Of a stretch of DNA of 64,000 nt, positions 54,219-62,221 are shown one piece after another. A program made the translations under genes and the position numbers. The notes beneath the pieces are model-generated. The model had not been told where the DNA came from and made no database searches. It saw only the letters and a list, made by a program, of their open reading frames with translations. This DNA is from Rhodanobacter denitrificans (GTDB taxonomy: Bacteria > Pseudomonadota > Gammaproteobacteria > Xanthomonadales > Rhodanobacteraceae), in NCBI RefSeq assembly GCF_000230695.2, contig NC_020541.1, forward strand, positions 2,914,001 to 2,978,000. Direction: 5' to 3'. Numbering within the stretch: the first letter of the stretch is position 1; each line of letters opens with the position of its first letter.

Positions 54219-54808
54219 TGCACGTCACGTGTCCCACCTGCAGCGAATCCTTCCCCATCGTCGCCGGCTTCCTGGAGCCGGACGGCAAGCGCTTCGGCAT
54301 GCTGCTGGCCGGCATGGATCCGGTGTTGGGTCGCGCGGTGGTGGAGTACCTGGCGCTGTTCACGCCGGGCAAGCAGAAGCTGCGTCTGGTGCGCGCGGTG
54401 AAGCTGGTCACCCTGCTCGACGCCCTGGTGCGCGAGGGCACCGTGTGCCGCGACGAGCGCGGCGGCGTGCGCCGCCCGGCCACGCCGGTGCAGTGGGCGG
54501 CCGGCATCGAGCAGATGCTTGAGCAGCGCGGCAAGCTCACGCTGCCGCTGGCCAACCACCACTACCTGCGCGCGATCGTGTTCGGCATCGCCGACCAGGC
54601 CGGCGCCGCCGCCGAGCAGGCGCGCGAAACCGCGGCCCGATCCGGCCGGCGCGCTGTAGGGCCGAGCCCGCCGACGGCGGCAGCGGATCCGTTGACCGAG
54701 CAGCTCGCCTACCTCGACAAGATGCACGACTACGGCAAGCTGACCGATGCGGAATGGGACGCGGAGCGCGCGAAGGCGTTCGCGAAGTACGGGAAGGCGC
54801 CGGCGTGA
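54218..54808 (+). CDS. Unknown phage protein with zinc-finger-like start, upstream of mor
   Basis: A 196-residue protein starting MHVTCPTCSESFPI (a CxxC pair). The middle is helical with charged residues (GKQKLRLVRAVKLVTLLDALVREGTVCRDERGG) and the C-terminus is a charged helix (EQLAYLDKMHDYGKLTDAEWDAERAKAFAKYGKAPA), a pattern seen in short SHOCT-like tails. It is coupled to mor by 4 bp. Function unknown. Confidence 0.6.
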   Translation: MHVTCPTCSESFPIVAGFLEPDGKRFGMLLAGMDPVLGRAVVEYLALFTPGKQKLRLVRAVKLVTLLDALVREGTVCRDERGGVRRPATPVQWAAGIEQMLEQRGKLTLPLANHHYLRAIVFGIADQAGAAAEQARETAARSGRRAVGPSPPTAAADPLTEQLAYLDKMHDYGKLTDAEWDAERAKAFAKYGKAPA

Positions 54809-55218
54809 CGGATCTGCACGCCGCCATCGATGCCGGCGACCTGCCGCCGCGCCTTGCGGCGCTGGCCGAGCTGATCGGTCTGCCCGCCATGCTGCGCCTT
54901 GTCGAGGCGCGCGGCGGCACGCGCGTGTACGTGCCGGACGTGGCCAGCGCGGACCACTGGCTGGCCCGCCTGATCGGCTTGCCGGCAATGGAACAGCTGG
55001 TGGCGGAACACTCACGCGACTACATCGAGCTCGACCGCGCGGCAGCCGCGCTGCGCGCTGCGCGTGATCGCAAGATCGTCGCGGACAATGCCGCCGGCAC
55101 GTCGACCGCCACGCTCGCGCTGGAAAATGGCTTGACGCAGCGACAAGTGTTCAACATCCTTGCACGTACCGGTGGCCCCGTCGCCGACCAGCGCGACCTG
55201 TTCCAGCAAAGCCGCTGA
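54805..55218 (+). CDS. mor: Mor-type activator of middle/late transcription
   Basis: A 137-residue protein of the Mor/C family: a dimerisation N-terminus (LPPRLAALAELIGLPAMLRLVEARGGTRVYVP) and a C-terminal HTH (DRKIVADNAAGTSTATLALENGLTQRQVFNILAR). Mor activates the Mu middle promoter with RNA polymerase alphaCTD/sigma. GTG 54805 overlaps the previous stop. It is the last early gene, and late genes begin 131 bp later. Confidence 0.92.
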   Translation: MTDLHAAIDAGDLPPRLAALAELIGLPAMLRLVEARGGTRVYVPDVASADHWLARLIGLPAMEQLVAEHSRDYIELDRAAAALRAARDRKIVADNAAGTSTATLALENGLTQRQVFNILARTGGPVADQRDLFQQSR

Positions 55219-55265
55219 AGCGCTTCAGTCTGATTACCCCTCCCTTGCATCCGTAGCCTGACCGC

Positions 55266-55294
55266 TACAGCGCGCTCCCCCCTTGCGCGCTGTA
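55266..55294 (+). promoter_or_regulatory. Hairpin 1 in the mor-holin intergenic region
   Basis: TACAGCGCG (55266-55274) pairs with CGCGCTGTA (55286-55294), 9 bp around an 11-base C-rich loop. No U-tract follows. It may separate early and late transcription or be part of the Mor-dependent promoter region. Confidence 0.5.
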
Positions 55295-55295
55295 C

Positions 55296-55329
55296 GCCGG
55301 CGGGGCTGATCCCCTGCAGTCCCGCCGGC
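55296..55329 (+). promoter_or_regulatory. Hairpin 2 in the mor-holin intergenic region
   Basis: GCCGGCGGG (55296-55304) pairs with CCCGCCGGC (55321-55329), 9 bp around a 16-base loop, immediately after hairpin 1. Together they fill much of the 131-bp gap ahead of the lysis genes. Confidence 0.5.
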
Positions 55330-55349
55330 ACCTATTCAGGAGCCGGTGC

Positions 55350-55673
55350 ATGGACTTCAAATCCCGTTTGAGCGCGACTTACCAGGGCTTTGCCGCCGCC
55401 CTGGATGACTTCGGCCGCATGGCGCTGTGGGCGCTGCTGAGTCTGCTGCTGCTGGTGGTGATCGCCTGGTTCCTCAACCCGGCGAAGATCGGCAGCTATC
55501 TGTGGATCGTGAGCAAGCTGAGCCTGGCCGCGGTGCTGGGCTACGGCTTCGACCGCGCGGCTTCACCGTATGCCCGCCCGCACCAGCTCGACGGCATCGA
55601 GCGCGCGATGGCGCAGACCCGACGCGCCACGTTGATGGCCGCGGCGATCGTGGCGGCGGGGTTGATGCCATGA
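55350..55673 (+). CDS. Holin-like membrane protein
   Basis: A 107-residue protein with hydrophobic segments at about 25-42 (MALWALLSLLLLVVIAWFL), 50-65 and 92-106. It opens the lysis cassette and has the size of a phage holin, which would permeabilise the inner membrane to release or activate the endolysin. GGAGCC lies 7 bases before the ATG. Assignment is by position and topology. Confidence 0.7.
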   Translation: MDFKSRLSATYQGFAAALDDFGRMALWALLSLLLLVVIAWFLNPAKIGSYLWIVSKLSLAAVLGYGFDRAASPYARPHQLDGIERAMAQTRRATLMAAAIVAAGLMP

Positions 55674-55864
55674 ACTTCATCCATCTGGCATTCGCCGTGT
55701 TCTTCTGGCTGCTGGGCGGGTGGCTGATCCCGACCAAATTGGGTGCCGCGACCAGTCCGCTGGCGCCGTATCGCGCCATTCGCGGCGTGTTCTATCTGCT
55801 GATCGGCCTCGGCTTCTGGCTGGCTGCCATCGGCTTTCGAGTCGCCGTGGTGATCGCTCCATGA
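55670..55864 (+). CDS. Small two-helix membrane protein of the lysis cassette
   Basis: A 64-residue protein with two hydrophobic helices (LAFAVFFWLLGGWL and GVFYLLIGLGFWLAAIGFRVAVV) and 4-bp overlaps on both sides. It could be a second holin or antiholin; no motif decides. Confidence 0.6.
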   Translation: MNFIHLAFAVFFWLLGGWLIPTKLGAATSPLAPYRAIRGVFYLLIGLGFWLAAIGFRVAVVIAP

Positions 55865-56613
55865 TCGGCGCACTCCTGCTCCTGCTGCTCGGCGGCTCCT
55901 TCATCTACGACGCGACCACCCGGCGCATGTGGGGCTTCCTGCCGCCGCCGCGCTGGCAGACGCCCGTCGGCATCGGCATGTGCGTCGCCGGGCTGATCCT
56001 GCTGGCCACGGTGGCCAGCGCTGCACCGGCAAAGCCTGCGGCCGCCGCCCACGTGCGCGTGGCGGTGCCCGAGGTCAACACCATGTATCGACGCTACGTC
56101 GAGCAGGCCGTGGCCGAGGAATGGGGCGTGGAAGGCTCGCCCGCGCGGTTGGCCGCGCAGATCCACCAGGAGTCGAGCTGGAACGCGAAGGCGCGTAGCC
56201 CGGTGGGCGCCGAGGGCCTGGCGCAGTTCATGCCGTCGACCGGCGCGTGGATCGCCGAGGCGTTCCCCGACAAGCTGGGCCAGTTCGACCCGTGGGACCC
56301 GCAACAGGCTGCGCTGGCCGCGGCGGTGTACGACGCCTGGCTGGTCAAGCGCAACCCCGGCACTACCCAGTGCGATAGCTGGGCGTTCGGCCTCAGCGCC
56401 TACAACGGCGGCGAGAAGCGCCTGCACCAGGAGATGCAGTTGGCCGAGCGGAAGCGCCTTGATGCCGGCACCTGGTTCGGCAGTGTGAGCGACCAGCGCG
56501 CGCGCAGCGCGGCCGCCTGGCGCGAGAACCGCGGCTACGTGCGACGCATCCTGCTGGTGCTGGAACCCGCGTATCTCGATGCCGGTTGGTCGGGCAAAGA
56601 GGTGTGCGCATGA
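55861..56613 (+). CDS. Membrane-anchored lytic transglycosylase (phage endolysin)
   Basis: A 250-residue protein. Two N-terminal hydrophobic segments (IGALLLLLLGGSFIYD and TPVGIGMCVAGLILLATVASA) are followed by an SLT domain: catalytic Glu in AAQIHQESSWNAKARSPVGAEGLAQFMPSTG, and AFGLSAYNGGE. It cleaves the glycan chain of murein. The N-terminal anchors suggest a signal-anchor release type of endolysin, held in the membrane until the holin acts. Confidence 0.87.
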   Translation: MIGALLLLLLGGSFIYDATTRRMWGFLPPPRWQTPVGIGMCVAGLILLATVASAAPAKPAAAAHVRVAVPEVNTMYRRYVEQAVAEEWGVEGSPARLAAQIHQESSWNAKARSPVGAEGLAQFMPSTGAWIAEAFPDKLGQFDPWDPQQAALAAAVYDAWLVKRNPGTTQCDSWAFGLSAYNGGEKRLHQEMQLAERKRLDAGTWFGSVSDQRARSAAAWRENRGYVRRILLVLEPAYLDAGWSGKEVCA

Positions 56614-57053
56614 AGTACGTCTATGCCTTGCTGGCCCTGCTGGCGCTTGCTGTCGCGCTGGAATGGCACGGCCACTCCCGCGGCTACGACGACGGCGTGG
56701 CGGCAACGCAGAAGTCGGCACAGAAACAGGTGGACCAGGCGAACGGCGACCGCAACCTGGCCATCGCCGAGCGCGACGCCACCGCGCAGACCCTGGCGAA
56801 CGTGCAGCGATTGCTGGACGCGAAGAAGCGCGAGCTGCAGATCGCCAACTATTTTGCCGATGCGGCGATGACCGAGCGCGCCGGCCTGCAACGCAAGCTG
56901 GCCGCCGCCCAGCAAGCCCGCGAAGACACACTCAGGAAAGCAGCCCATGAATCCCCGGATTGCGCTGACCTGGCTCGCCTGCCTGTTTGTCCTGCCGTCG
57001 CTGAGCGGCTGTGGGGCAAAACGGCAGGTGCCCCGGCCGACGCCCGTCATTGA
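56610..57053 (+). CDS. Rz-like inner membrane spanin
   Basis: A 147-residue protein with an N-terminal membrane anchor (YVYALLALLALAVALEW) and a long periplasmic coiled coil (about 35-110), typical of i-spanins that fuse inner and outer membranes at lysis. The o-spanin gene is nested in its 3' part in another frame. Confidence 0.8.
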   Translation: MKYVYALLALLALAVALEWHGHSRGYDDGVAATQKSAQKQVDQANGDRNLAIAERDATAQTLANVQRLLDAKKRELQIANYFADAAMTERAGLQRKLAAAQQAREDTLRKAAHESPDCADLARLPVCPAVAERLWGKTAGAPADARH

Positions 57054-57267
57054 AGTCCCCGTGCCCGCCTACCGGCCGCTCGATGCGACGTTGACGCAGC
57101 CGATCGCCGAGCCAGCACCGCCAGCGGCGCACTGCAGCTGGCGCGGCGCGCCGGCGGTATGCGTGCTGGACGGGCTGGCGTGGATCGAACAGTGGCGAGG
57201 GAAGTTGCAGGCGGCCAACGCCGACCGCGCCACCTCGGCCAAGGTCAGCGCGGGGCCGCAACCGTGA
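56947..57267 (+). CDS. Rz1-like outer membrane spanin lipoprotein (overlapping Rz)
   Basis: A 106-residue lipoprotein: signal with lipobox LSGC (Cys22), then a proline-rich segment (RPTPVIEVPVPAYRPL). It starts inside the Rz-like gene in a different frame and extends past its end, the classical Rz/Rz1 arrangement. Confidence 0.8.
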   Translation: MNPRIALTWLACLFVLPSLSGCGAKRQVPRPTPVIEVPVPAYRPLDATLTQPIAEPAPPAAHCSWRGAPAVCVLDGLAWIEQWRGKLQAANADRATSAKVSAGPQP

Positions 57268-57479
57268 GCCTGACCGAATGGACGAAGGATGCGCAGGCGC
57301 TGATCCGCGAATGGCAGGGCGACGCCGCCGAGCAGGAGCGCATTGCGCAGCGGCTCACCGGCGCGGAACGCAGCGCCGCGATGGCGCACGGAAATACGAA
57401 GTCGGCCTGCGCCAATGCGCTGCAGCGGCTGATGTGGATGCACGGCTTCGCGCCTGTGCCGAAGGGAGTGAAGCCTTGA
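57264..57479 (+). CDS. Small phage protein after the spanins
   Basis: A 71-residue protein from GTG 57264, overlapping the Rz1-like stop. It is helical (WTKDAQALIREWQGDAAEQERIAQRLTGAERSAAMA) and basic at the end. No function recognised. Confidence 0.5.
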   Translation: MSLTEWTKDAQALIREWQGDAAEQERIAQRLTGAERSAAMAHGNTKSACANALQRLMWMHGFAPVPKGVKP

Positions 57480-57718
57480 GCGATGACATCGACCGCGCGC
57501 AGGAAAGCGACGCACAGGACCGCGATCGCGCGATGGCCTCGACGCTGCAGCGCATCGCGGATGCGCACTCACCACGCAACACGTCGATCGATGGCATCTG
57601 CATCGACTGCGATGAACCGATCGAACCGGCGCGACTGGCCGCGCTGGATCACAAGACCAGCCGCTGCGCCAGCTGTGCGGCAGACCACGAACACCGCTTG
57701 AAAGGCTACCGCCGATGA
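57476..57718 (+). CDS. TraR/DksA-type C4 zinc-finger protein
   Basis: An 80-residue protein, from a TTG start at 57476, with an N-terminal helix (DDIDRAQESDAQDRDRAMASTLQRIADAH) and the DksA/TraR zinc finger CIDCDEPIEPARLAALDHKTSRCASC. Phage TraR proteins bind the RNA polymerase secondary channel and mimic ppGpp/DksA effects. Similar genes sit in this position in many Mu-like phages. TTG suggests low expression. Confidence 0.75.
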   Translation: MSDDIDRAQESDAQDRDRAMASTLQRIADAHSPRNTSIDGICIDCDEPIEPARLAALDHKTSRCASCAADHEHRLKGYRR

Positions 57719-58008
57719 ACGAAACCGTTGCCGCCGTGATCATCGCGCTGCTGGTAATCGACCTGATCGGACTGCTGCTGGTCGGCATCCGCATCAGCGG
57801 GCAGTCGGCCGATAGCCGGCAGATGTGGGGGCGGCTGATCACGCTGGAGGGCCGAGTGGACAACTTGCCCACCCACCGCGATCTCACGGAGCTGCGCAGC
57901 GGCATCAGCGAAGTCGTGGAGACCGTGGCCACGATCAGCGGCCAGACCCAAGCCATGACGCAGATGCTGCGAACCATCCAGGAGCACTTGCTGGAGAACG
58001 ACCGATGA
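57715..58008 (+). CDS. Mu gp25-like protein (DUF2730)
   Basis: A 97-residue protein with one N-terminal membrane helix (VAAVIIALLVIDLIGLLLVGI) and a periplasmic or cytoplasmic coiled coil (MWGRLITLEGRVDNLPTHRDLTELRSGISEVVETVATISGQTQAM). It resembles Mu gp25 and begins the conserved gp25-gp26-gp27-gp28 block. Function unknown. Confidence 0.75.
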   Translation: MNETVAAVIIALLVIDLIGLLLVGIRISGQSADSRQMWGRLITLEGRVDNLPTHRDLTELRSGISEVVETVATISGQTQAMTQMLRTIQEHLLENDR

Positions 58009-58313
58009 GCAAAACCTTCACCGACCGCCTGCGCGAAGATCGCCGCCTGGTGCTGCTGCGCCTGCTCAGCGAGCAGCCGGGCTACCGCGCCAACAGCAGC
58101 AACCTGCACGCCGGTCTGTACGCGCTGGGCATCGCCGCCACGCGCGACGACGTGACCACCGACCTGCACTGGTTGCGGGAGCAGTCCCTGGTGCGGCTGG
58201 AATCGCTGCCCGAGGTGCCGGACCTGACCATCGCCAGCATCACCTCGCGCGGCGACGACGTGGTGCGCGGCATCGCCATCGTGCCCGGCGTGCGCCGGCC
58301 GGGGCCGCGGTAA
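58005..58313 (+). CDS. Mu gp26-like protein, winged-helix-like
   Basis: A 102-residue protein whose centre looks like a winged helix (DRRLVLLRLLSEQPGYRANSSNLHAGLYALGIAATRDDVTTDLHWLREQSLVRLE). It takes the Mu gp26 position, before the gp27-like gene, overlapping gp25 by 4 bp. Function not established. Confidence 0.72.
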   Translation: MSKTFTDRLREDRRLVLLRLLSEQPGYRANSSNLHAGLYALGIAATRDDVTTDLHWLREQSLVRLESLPEVPDLTIASITSRGDDVVRGIAIVPGVRRPGPR

Positions 58314-58315
58314 CC

Positions 58316-58867
58316 ATGCCGCGCGCCTCCACCATCAAGCGCCTGCCCGACGAGCAGCGCCGCTACCTGGAAAAGCTGATCCGCGAGGATCGCCACACCC
58401 TGGACGAAATCCTCGCCCAGGTGCGCGAGCGATTCCCCGCGGCCCAGGTGCCCAGCCGCAGCGCGGTTGGCCGCTACAGCCAGCAGGTGAACGAGCTGGC
58501 CGGCCGCATGCGCGACATCCAGGCCGCCAGCACCGCGCTGGTCACCGAGCTGGGCGAAGACCCGAACGACCGCGCCGGCCAGCTGCTGGTGCAGGCGGTG
58601 ACCACGCTGGCCACCGACGCCGCGCTGAAAGCGCAGAACGCCGACGACGGCGTGTCGATCAAGCAGATCGGCGAGCTGGCCCGCGGCGCCCGCGCCGTGC
58701 TGCAAGCGCGCAAGATGAGCCTGGCCGAACGGCAGGAGATCGCGCGCCTGGCGCGCGAGCAGCTGCAGGCGGAGCAGGCCGAGGCGCTCAAGGGCGTGGT
58801 GCAGGCCGGCGGCATGACCGCCGCCACCGCCGAGACGATCCGCAAGCAGATCCTGGGCATGGCATGA
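58316..58867 (+). CDS. Mu gp27-like protein (DUF3486), probable small terminase
   Basis: A 183-residue protein of the DUF3486 type in the normal late position, just before the large terminase and overlapping it by 4 bp. The N-terminus has MPRASTIKRLPDEQRRYLEKLI and the HTH-like VPSRSAVGRYSQQV; a long helical part follows. Position suggests a small terminase that recognises phage ends. A short paralogue lies at 43151. Confidence 0.82.
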   Translation: MPRASTIKRLPDEQRRYLEKLIREDRHTLDEILAQVRERFPAAQVPSRSAVGRYSQQVNELAGRMRDIQAASTALVTELGEDPNDRAGQLLVQAVTTLATDAALKAQNADDGVSIKQIGELARGARAVLQARKMSLAERQEIARLAREQLQAEQAEALKGVVQAGGMTAATAETIRKQILGMA

Positions 58868-60468
58868 CCGAGCCGCTCGCCCTCGCCGATGCCGTCCGCC
58901 AGGCGCTGCCGAACACCGCCGATAGCGATGTGCCGGCGGTGCTGCTGCCGTACCAGCAGCGCTGGCTGGCCGACGACGCGGACCTGAAGGTGGCGGAGAA
59001 AAGCCGCCGCACGGGCCTCACCTGGGCCGAGGCCGCCGACGACGTGCTGATCGCCGGCCGTGCCGGCAGCGCCGGCGGCATGAACGTGTATTACATCGGC
59101 TACAACATGGACATGGCCATCGAATACATCGAGGCCTGTGCGATGTGGGCGCGCATTTTCGGCCAGGCGTGCGAGGCGATGGAGGAAGGCGAGGAGATCT
59201 TCGCCGACGGCAAGGACGAGAAGGCGATCAAGACGTACACCATCCGCTTCGCCAGCGGGTTCCGCATCGTGGCGCTCAGCAGTCGGCCGGCCAACCTGCG
59301 CGGCAAGCAGGGCGTGGTGGTGATCGACGAGGCCGCGTTCCACGGCCAGCTCGACGAGCTGCTCAAGGCCGCGATCGCGCTGCTGATGTGGGGCGGCAAG
59401 GTGCGCATCATCAGCACCCACAACGGCGTAGACAACCCGTTCAACCAGTTGATCGAGGACATCCGCGCCGACAAGCGGGCGGGCAGCGTCCACCGCATCA
59501 CTTTCGAGGATGCCTGCGCCGAGGGCCTGTACCGTCACGTGTGCCTGCGCCAGCACAAAGTGTGGTCGGATGAAACGGAGGCCATGTGGAAGGCGGCTAT
59601 CCGCAAGACGATGGGCGATGCGGCCAGCGAGGAGCTTGACGTGATCCCGTCGCAGGGCAGCGGCAGCTGGCTGTCGGGCGTGCTGGTGGAGGCGCGCATG
59701 GTGGCGGCGCCGGTGCTGCGTTACACCTGCCCGCCGGGGTTCGAGAAAGAACCCGATGTGTACCGCTACCAGGCCATCCAGGAATGGCTCGACTTCGAGG
59801 TGGCGCCGTTGCTGGCGGCGCTCGACCCGCAGCTGCAGAGCGTGCTCGGCGAGGACTTCGGCCGCAGCGGCGACCTCACCGTGATCACGCCGGCGCAGAT
59901 CGAGCAGAACCTGACGCGCCGCGTGCCGTTCATGTTGGAGCTGCGCAACATGCCGCACCGCCAGCAGGAACAGATCCTGTTCTTCGTGTGCGATCGCCTG
60001 CCGAACTTCGTCAAGGCAGCGGTGGATGCTCGCGGCAACGGCAGCGCCGTGGCCGAGTTCCTCGCCCAGCGCTATGGCTATAGTCGCGTCGAGCTGATCA
60101 TGGCCACCGACTCCTGGTACCGCGAGCAAATGCCGCCGCTTAAAGCGGCCTTTGAAGACGGCACCATCCTGATTCCGCGCGACAAGGACGTGGCCAGCGA
60201 CCTGCGCCTTGTGAAGATGATCCGCGGCGTGGCCCGCGTGCCGGACGAACGCACCACCGGCAAGGATGGCAACAAACGCCACGGCGATGCCGCCATCTCC
60301 ATCGCCATGATGCATTACGCCAGCCGGCACCCCGGCGCCGAAATCGCCTGGCAGGCATTGCCCATCCAGCCCCGCGGCTTCGACAACCGCCTCGCCGACG
60401 ACGGCGGCATGCGCATGCGCGCCGACGATGGCGCCGACTTCGCACTACCGGAATCCAAAGCATGGTGA
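58864..60468 (+). CDS. Large terminase subunit (Mu gp28-like)
   Basis: A 534-residue packaging motor. The ATPase part has a Walker A-like KSRRTGLTW and Walker B VVVIDEAAF; the nuclease part has GEDFGRSGDLTVI with its acidic cluster, and DAVHGDAAIS-like KRHGDAAISIAMMHYA near the C-terminus. It fills the prohead and cuts DNA with the headful mechanism plus flanking host DNA. Length is close to Mu gp28 (551). Confidence 0.92.
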   Translation: MTEPLALADAVRQALPNTADSDVPAVLLPYQQRWLADDADLKVAEKSRRTGLTWAEAADDVLIAGRAGSAGGMNVYYIGYNMDMAIEYIEACAMWARIFGQACEAMEEGEEIFADGKDEKAIKTYTIRFASGFRIVALSSRPANLRGKQGVVVIDEAAFHGQLDELLKAAIALLMWGGKVRIISTHNGVDNPFNQLIEDIRADKRAGSVHRITFEDACAEGLYRHVCLRQHKVWSDETEAMWKAAIRKTMGDAASEELDVIPSQGSGSWLSGVLVEARMVAAPVLRYTCPPGFEKEPDVYRYQAIQEWLDFEVAPLLAALDPQLQSVLGEDFGRSGDLTVITPAQIEQNLTRRVPFMLELRNMPHRQQEQILFFVCDRLPNFVKAAVDARGNGSAVAEFLAQRYGYSRVELIMATDSWYREQMPPLKAAFEDGTILIPRDKDVASDLRLVKMIRGVARVPDERTTGKDGNKRHGDAAISIAMMHYASRHPGAEIAWQALPIQPRGFDNRLADDGGMRMRADDGADFALPESKAW

Positions 60469-62090
60469 CCTCGACGATCCTCGGGTTGGACGGCCAGCCG
60501 ATCCGCACGGCGGATCTGGCCGAGCCGCAAACCAGCCGCAGCCTGGCGCTGCGCAATGAATGGCAGAACCATCCGAGCCGCGGCCTCACGCCGTCGCGCG
60601 TGGCGGCCATCCTCGATGGCGCCGAGCAAGGCGACCTGGTCGCGCAGTGCGAGCTGTATGAAGACATGGAGGAAAAGGACGGCCACCTGGCCAGCGAGAT
60701 GCTCAAGCGCCGCGGCGCCATCCGCGAGCTTGACTGGGACATCGTGCCGCCGTCGTCGCCGTATGCGGCGGAAAAGAAGAACGCCAAGCAGCTGAAGGAG
60801 CTGCTGGCGGAGATCCCCGACTTCGACGAGCTGGTGTTCGACGTCACGGATGCGATCGGCAAGGGCTACTGCTGCCTGGAGATCGAGTGGCACCAGCTCG
60901 ACGGCTGGTGGCTGCCCAAGACCGTCACGCACCGGCCGCAGAGCTGGTTCACCGTGCACCGCGGCTACCGCGAGGAGATCCGCCTGCGCGACGGCACTGT
61001 CGCCGGCGAACCGCTGCAGCCGTTCGGCTGGATCACCCACACGCACAAGGCCAAGAGCGGCTACCTGGCGCGCAGCGGCATGTTCCGCGTGCTGGTGTGG
61101 CCGTACCTGTTCAAGAACTACAGCGTGGCGGACCTGGCCGAGTTCCTGGAGATCTACGGCATCCCGTTGCGCGTGGGCAAGTACCCGCCGGGCAGCAGCA
61201 AGGCCGAAAAGGCCACCCTGTTGCGCGCGCTCAGCGAGTTGGGCCATAACGCCGCCGGCATCATCCCCGACGGCATGACGCTGGATTTCCACGACGCCGC
61301 AACGGGCGACCCCGATGCCTTCGTGGCCATGATCGACTGGTGCGAGAAGACCCAGAGCAAGGTGATCCTGGGCGGCACGCTCACCAGCCAGGCCGACGGC
61401 AAGACCAGCACGAACGCGCTGGGCAAGGTGCACGACGAGGTGCGCAAGGACCTGCGCGACGGTGACGCCAAGCAGATCGCCGCCACGCTCAGCCGCGACC
61501 TGATCTACCCGATCGCCGTGCTCAACGGGCTGGCCACCAACCTGCGTCGCGCACCGCGCCTGATCTTCCCGGTCGAGGAAACCGAGGACATCAAGACGTA
61601 CGCCGACGCGCTGCCGTCGCTGGTGGCGATGGGCATGAAGATCCCGCGCCAGTGGGCGCAGGAGCGCATCGGCATCCCGGAGCCGGAAGCCGACGACGCG
61701 GATCTGCTGGTGGCCCCGAAGCCGGCGGCGCCAGTCGTGGCGTCGCCCGCGCCCGCGCCCGCTGCCGCACCGGCGCCGGCTGATCCTGCTGTTGCGCCGC
61801 CCGCGCCCGGCACGGCCGTTGCCACCGCGCAGCCCGCCACGCCGCTGGACCCTCCCGCGCGCATGGTCGACCAGCTCGACACCGCGGTGGCGCCGGCGAT
61901 CGGCGACTGGCTGGCGCAGATCCGCGCGCTGGCTGGTCGCGTCGACTCCCTCGAAGCGCTGCGCGATGGCATCCTGCAGCTGGCGCCGGACATGAGCCTG
62001 GAGCAGTACGCCGAGGCGATGGCGCAGGGGCTGGCGGCGGCCGCGCTGGCTGGACGCTACGAGATCCTGCAGGAGGCGAGCGGCGCATGA
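60462..62090 (+). CDS. Portal protein (Mu gp29-like, DUF935)
   Basis: A 542-residue portal of the DUF935 family: LTPSRVAAILDGAEQGDLVAQCELYEDMEEKDGHLASEMLKRRGAI, DITDAIGKGYCCLEIEW-like VTDAIGKGYC, and ALSRDLIYPIAVLNG. An Ala/Pro-rich linker (about residues 425-465) precedes a C-terminal helical domain, about 30 residues longer overall than Mu gp29 (512). It starts 6 bp before the terminase stop. Confidence 0.93.
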   Translation: MVTSTILGLDGQPIRTADLAEPQTSRSLALRNEWQNHPSRGLTPSRVAAILDGAEQGDLVAQCELYEDMEEKDGHLASEMLKRRGAIRELDWDIVPPSSPYAAEKKNAKQLKELLAEIPDFDELVFDVTDAIGKGYCCLEIEWHQLDGWWLPKTVTHRPQSWFTVHRGYREEIRLRDGTVAGEPLQPFGWITHTHKAKSGYLARSGMFRVLVWPYLFKNYSVADLAEFLEIYGIPLRVGKYPPGSSKAEKATLLRALSELGHNAAGIIPDGMTLDFHDAATGDPDAFVAMIDWCEKTQSKVILGGTLTSQADGKTSTNALGKVHDEVRKDLRDGDAKQIAATLSRDLIYPIAVLNGLATNLRRAPRLIFPVEETEDIKTYADALPSLVAMGMKIPRQWAQERIGIPEPEADDADLLVAPKPAAPVVASPAPAPAAAPAPADPAVAPPAPGTAVATAQPATPLDPPARMVDQLDTAVAPAIGDWLAQIRALAGRVDSLEALRDGILQLAPDMSLEQYAEAMAQGLAAAALAGRYEILQEASGA

Positions 62091-62221
62091 ATGCCCATCA
62101 ACGTCGGACACGCCTGCGGAAGCTGCTTGCTGAAGCGAAGCGGCTCGGCATGACTCTGCAGCCCTATCAAAGAGGATGGCTCTTGGCGGACGCGATCCGC
62201 GCGTGGAAGCGCCGTGGCTGA
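62087..62221 (+). CDS. Very small basic phage protein between portal and MuF genes
   Basis: A 44-residue Arg/Lys-rich frame from ATG 62087 (MNAHQRRTRLRKLLAEAKRL) to a stop at 62221, coupled to both the portal stop (ATGA) and the MuF start (8-bp overlap). Real by operon logic; function unknown. Confidence 0.5.
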   Translation: MNAHQRRTRLRKLLAEAKRLGMTLQPYQRGWLLADAIRAWKRRG

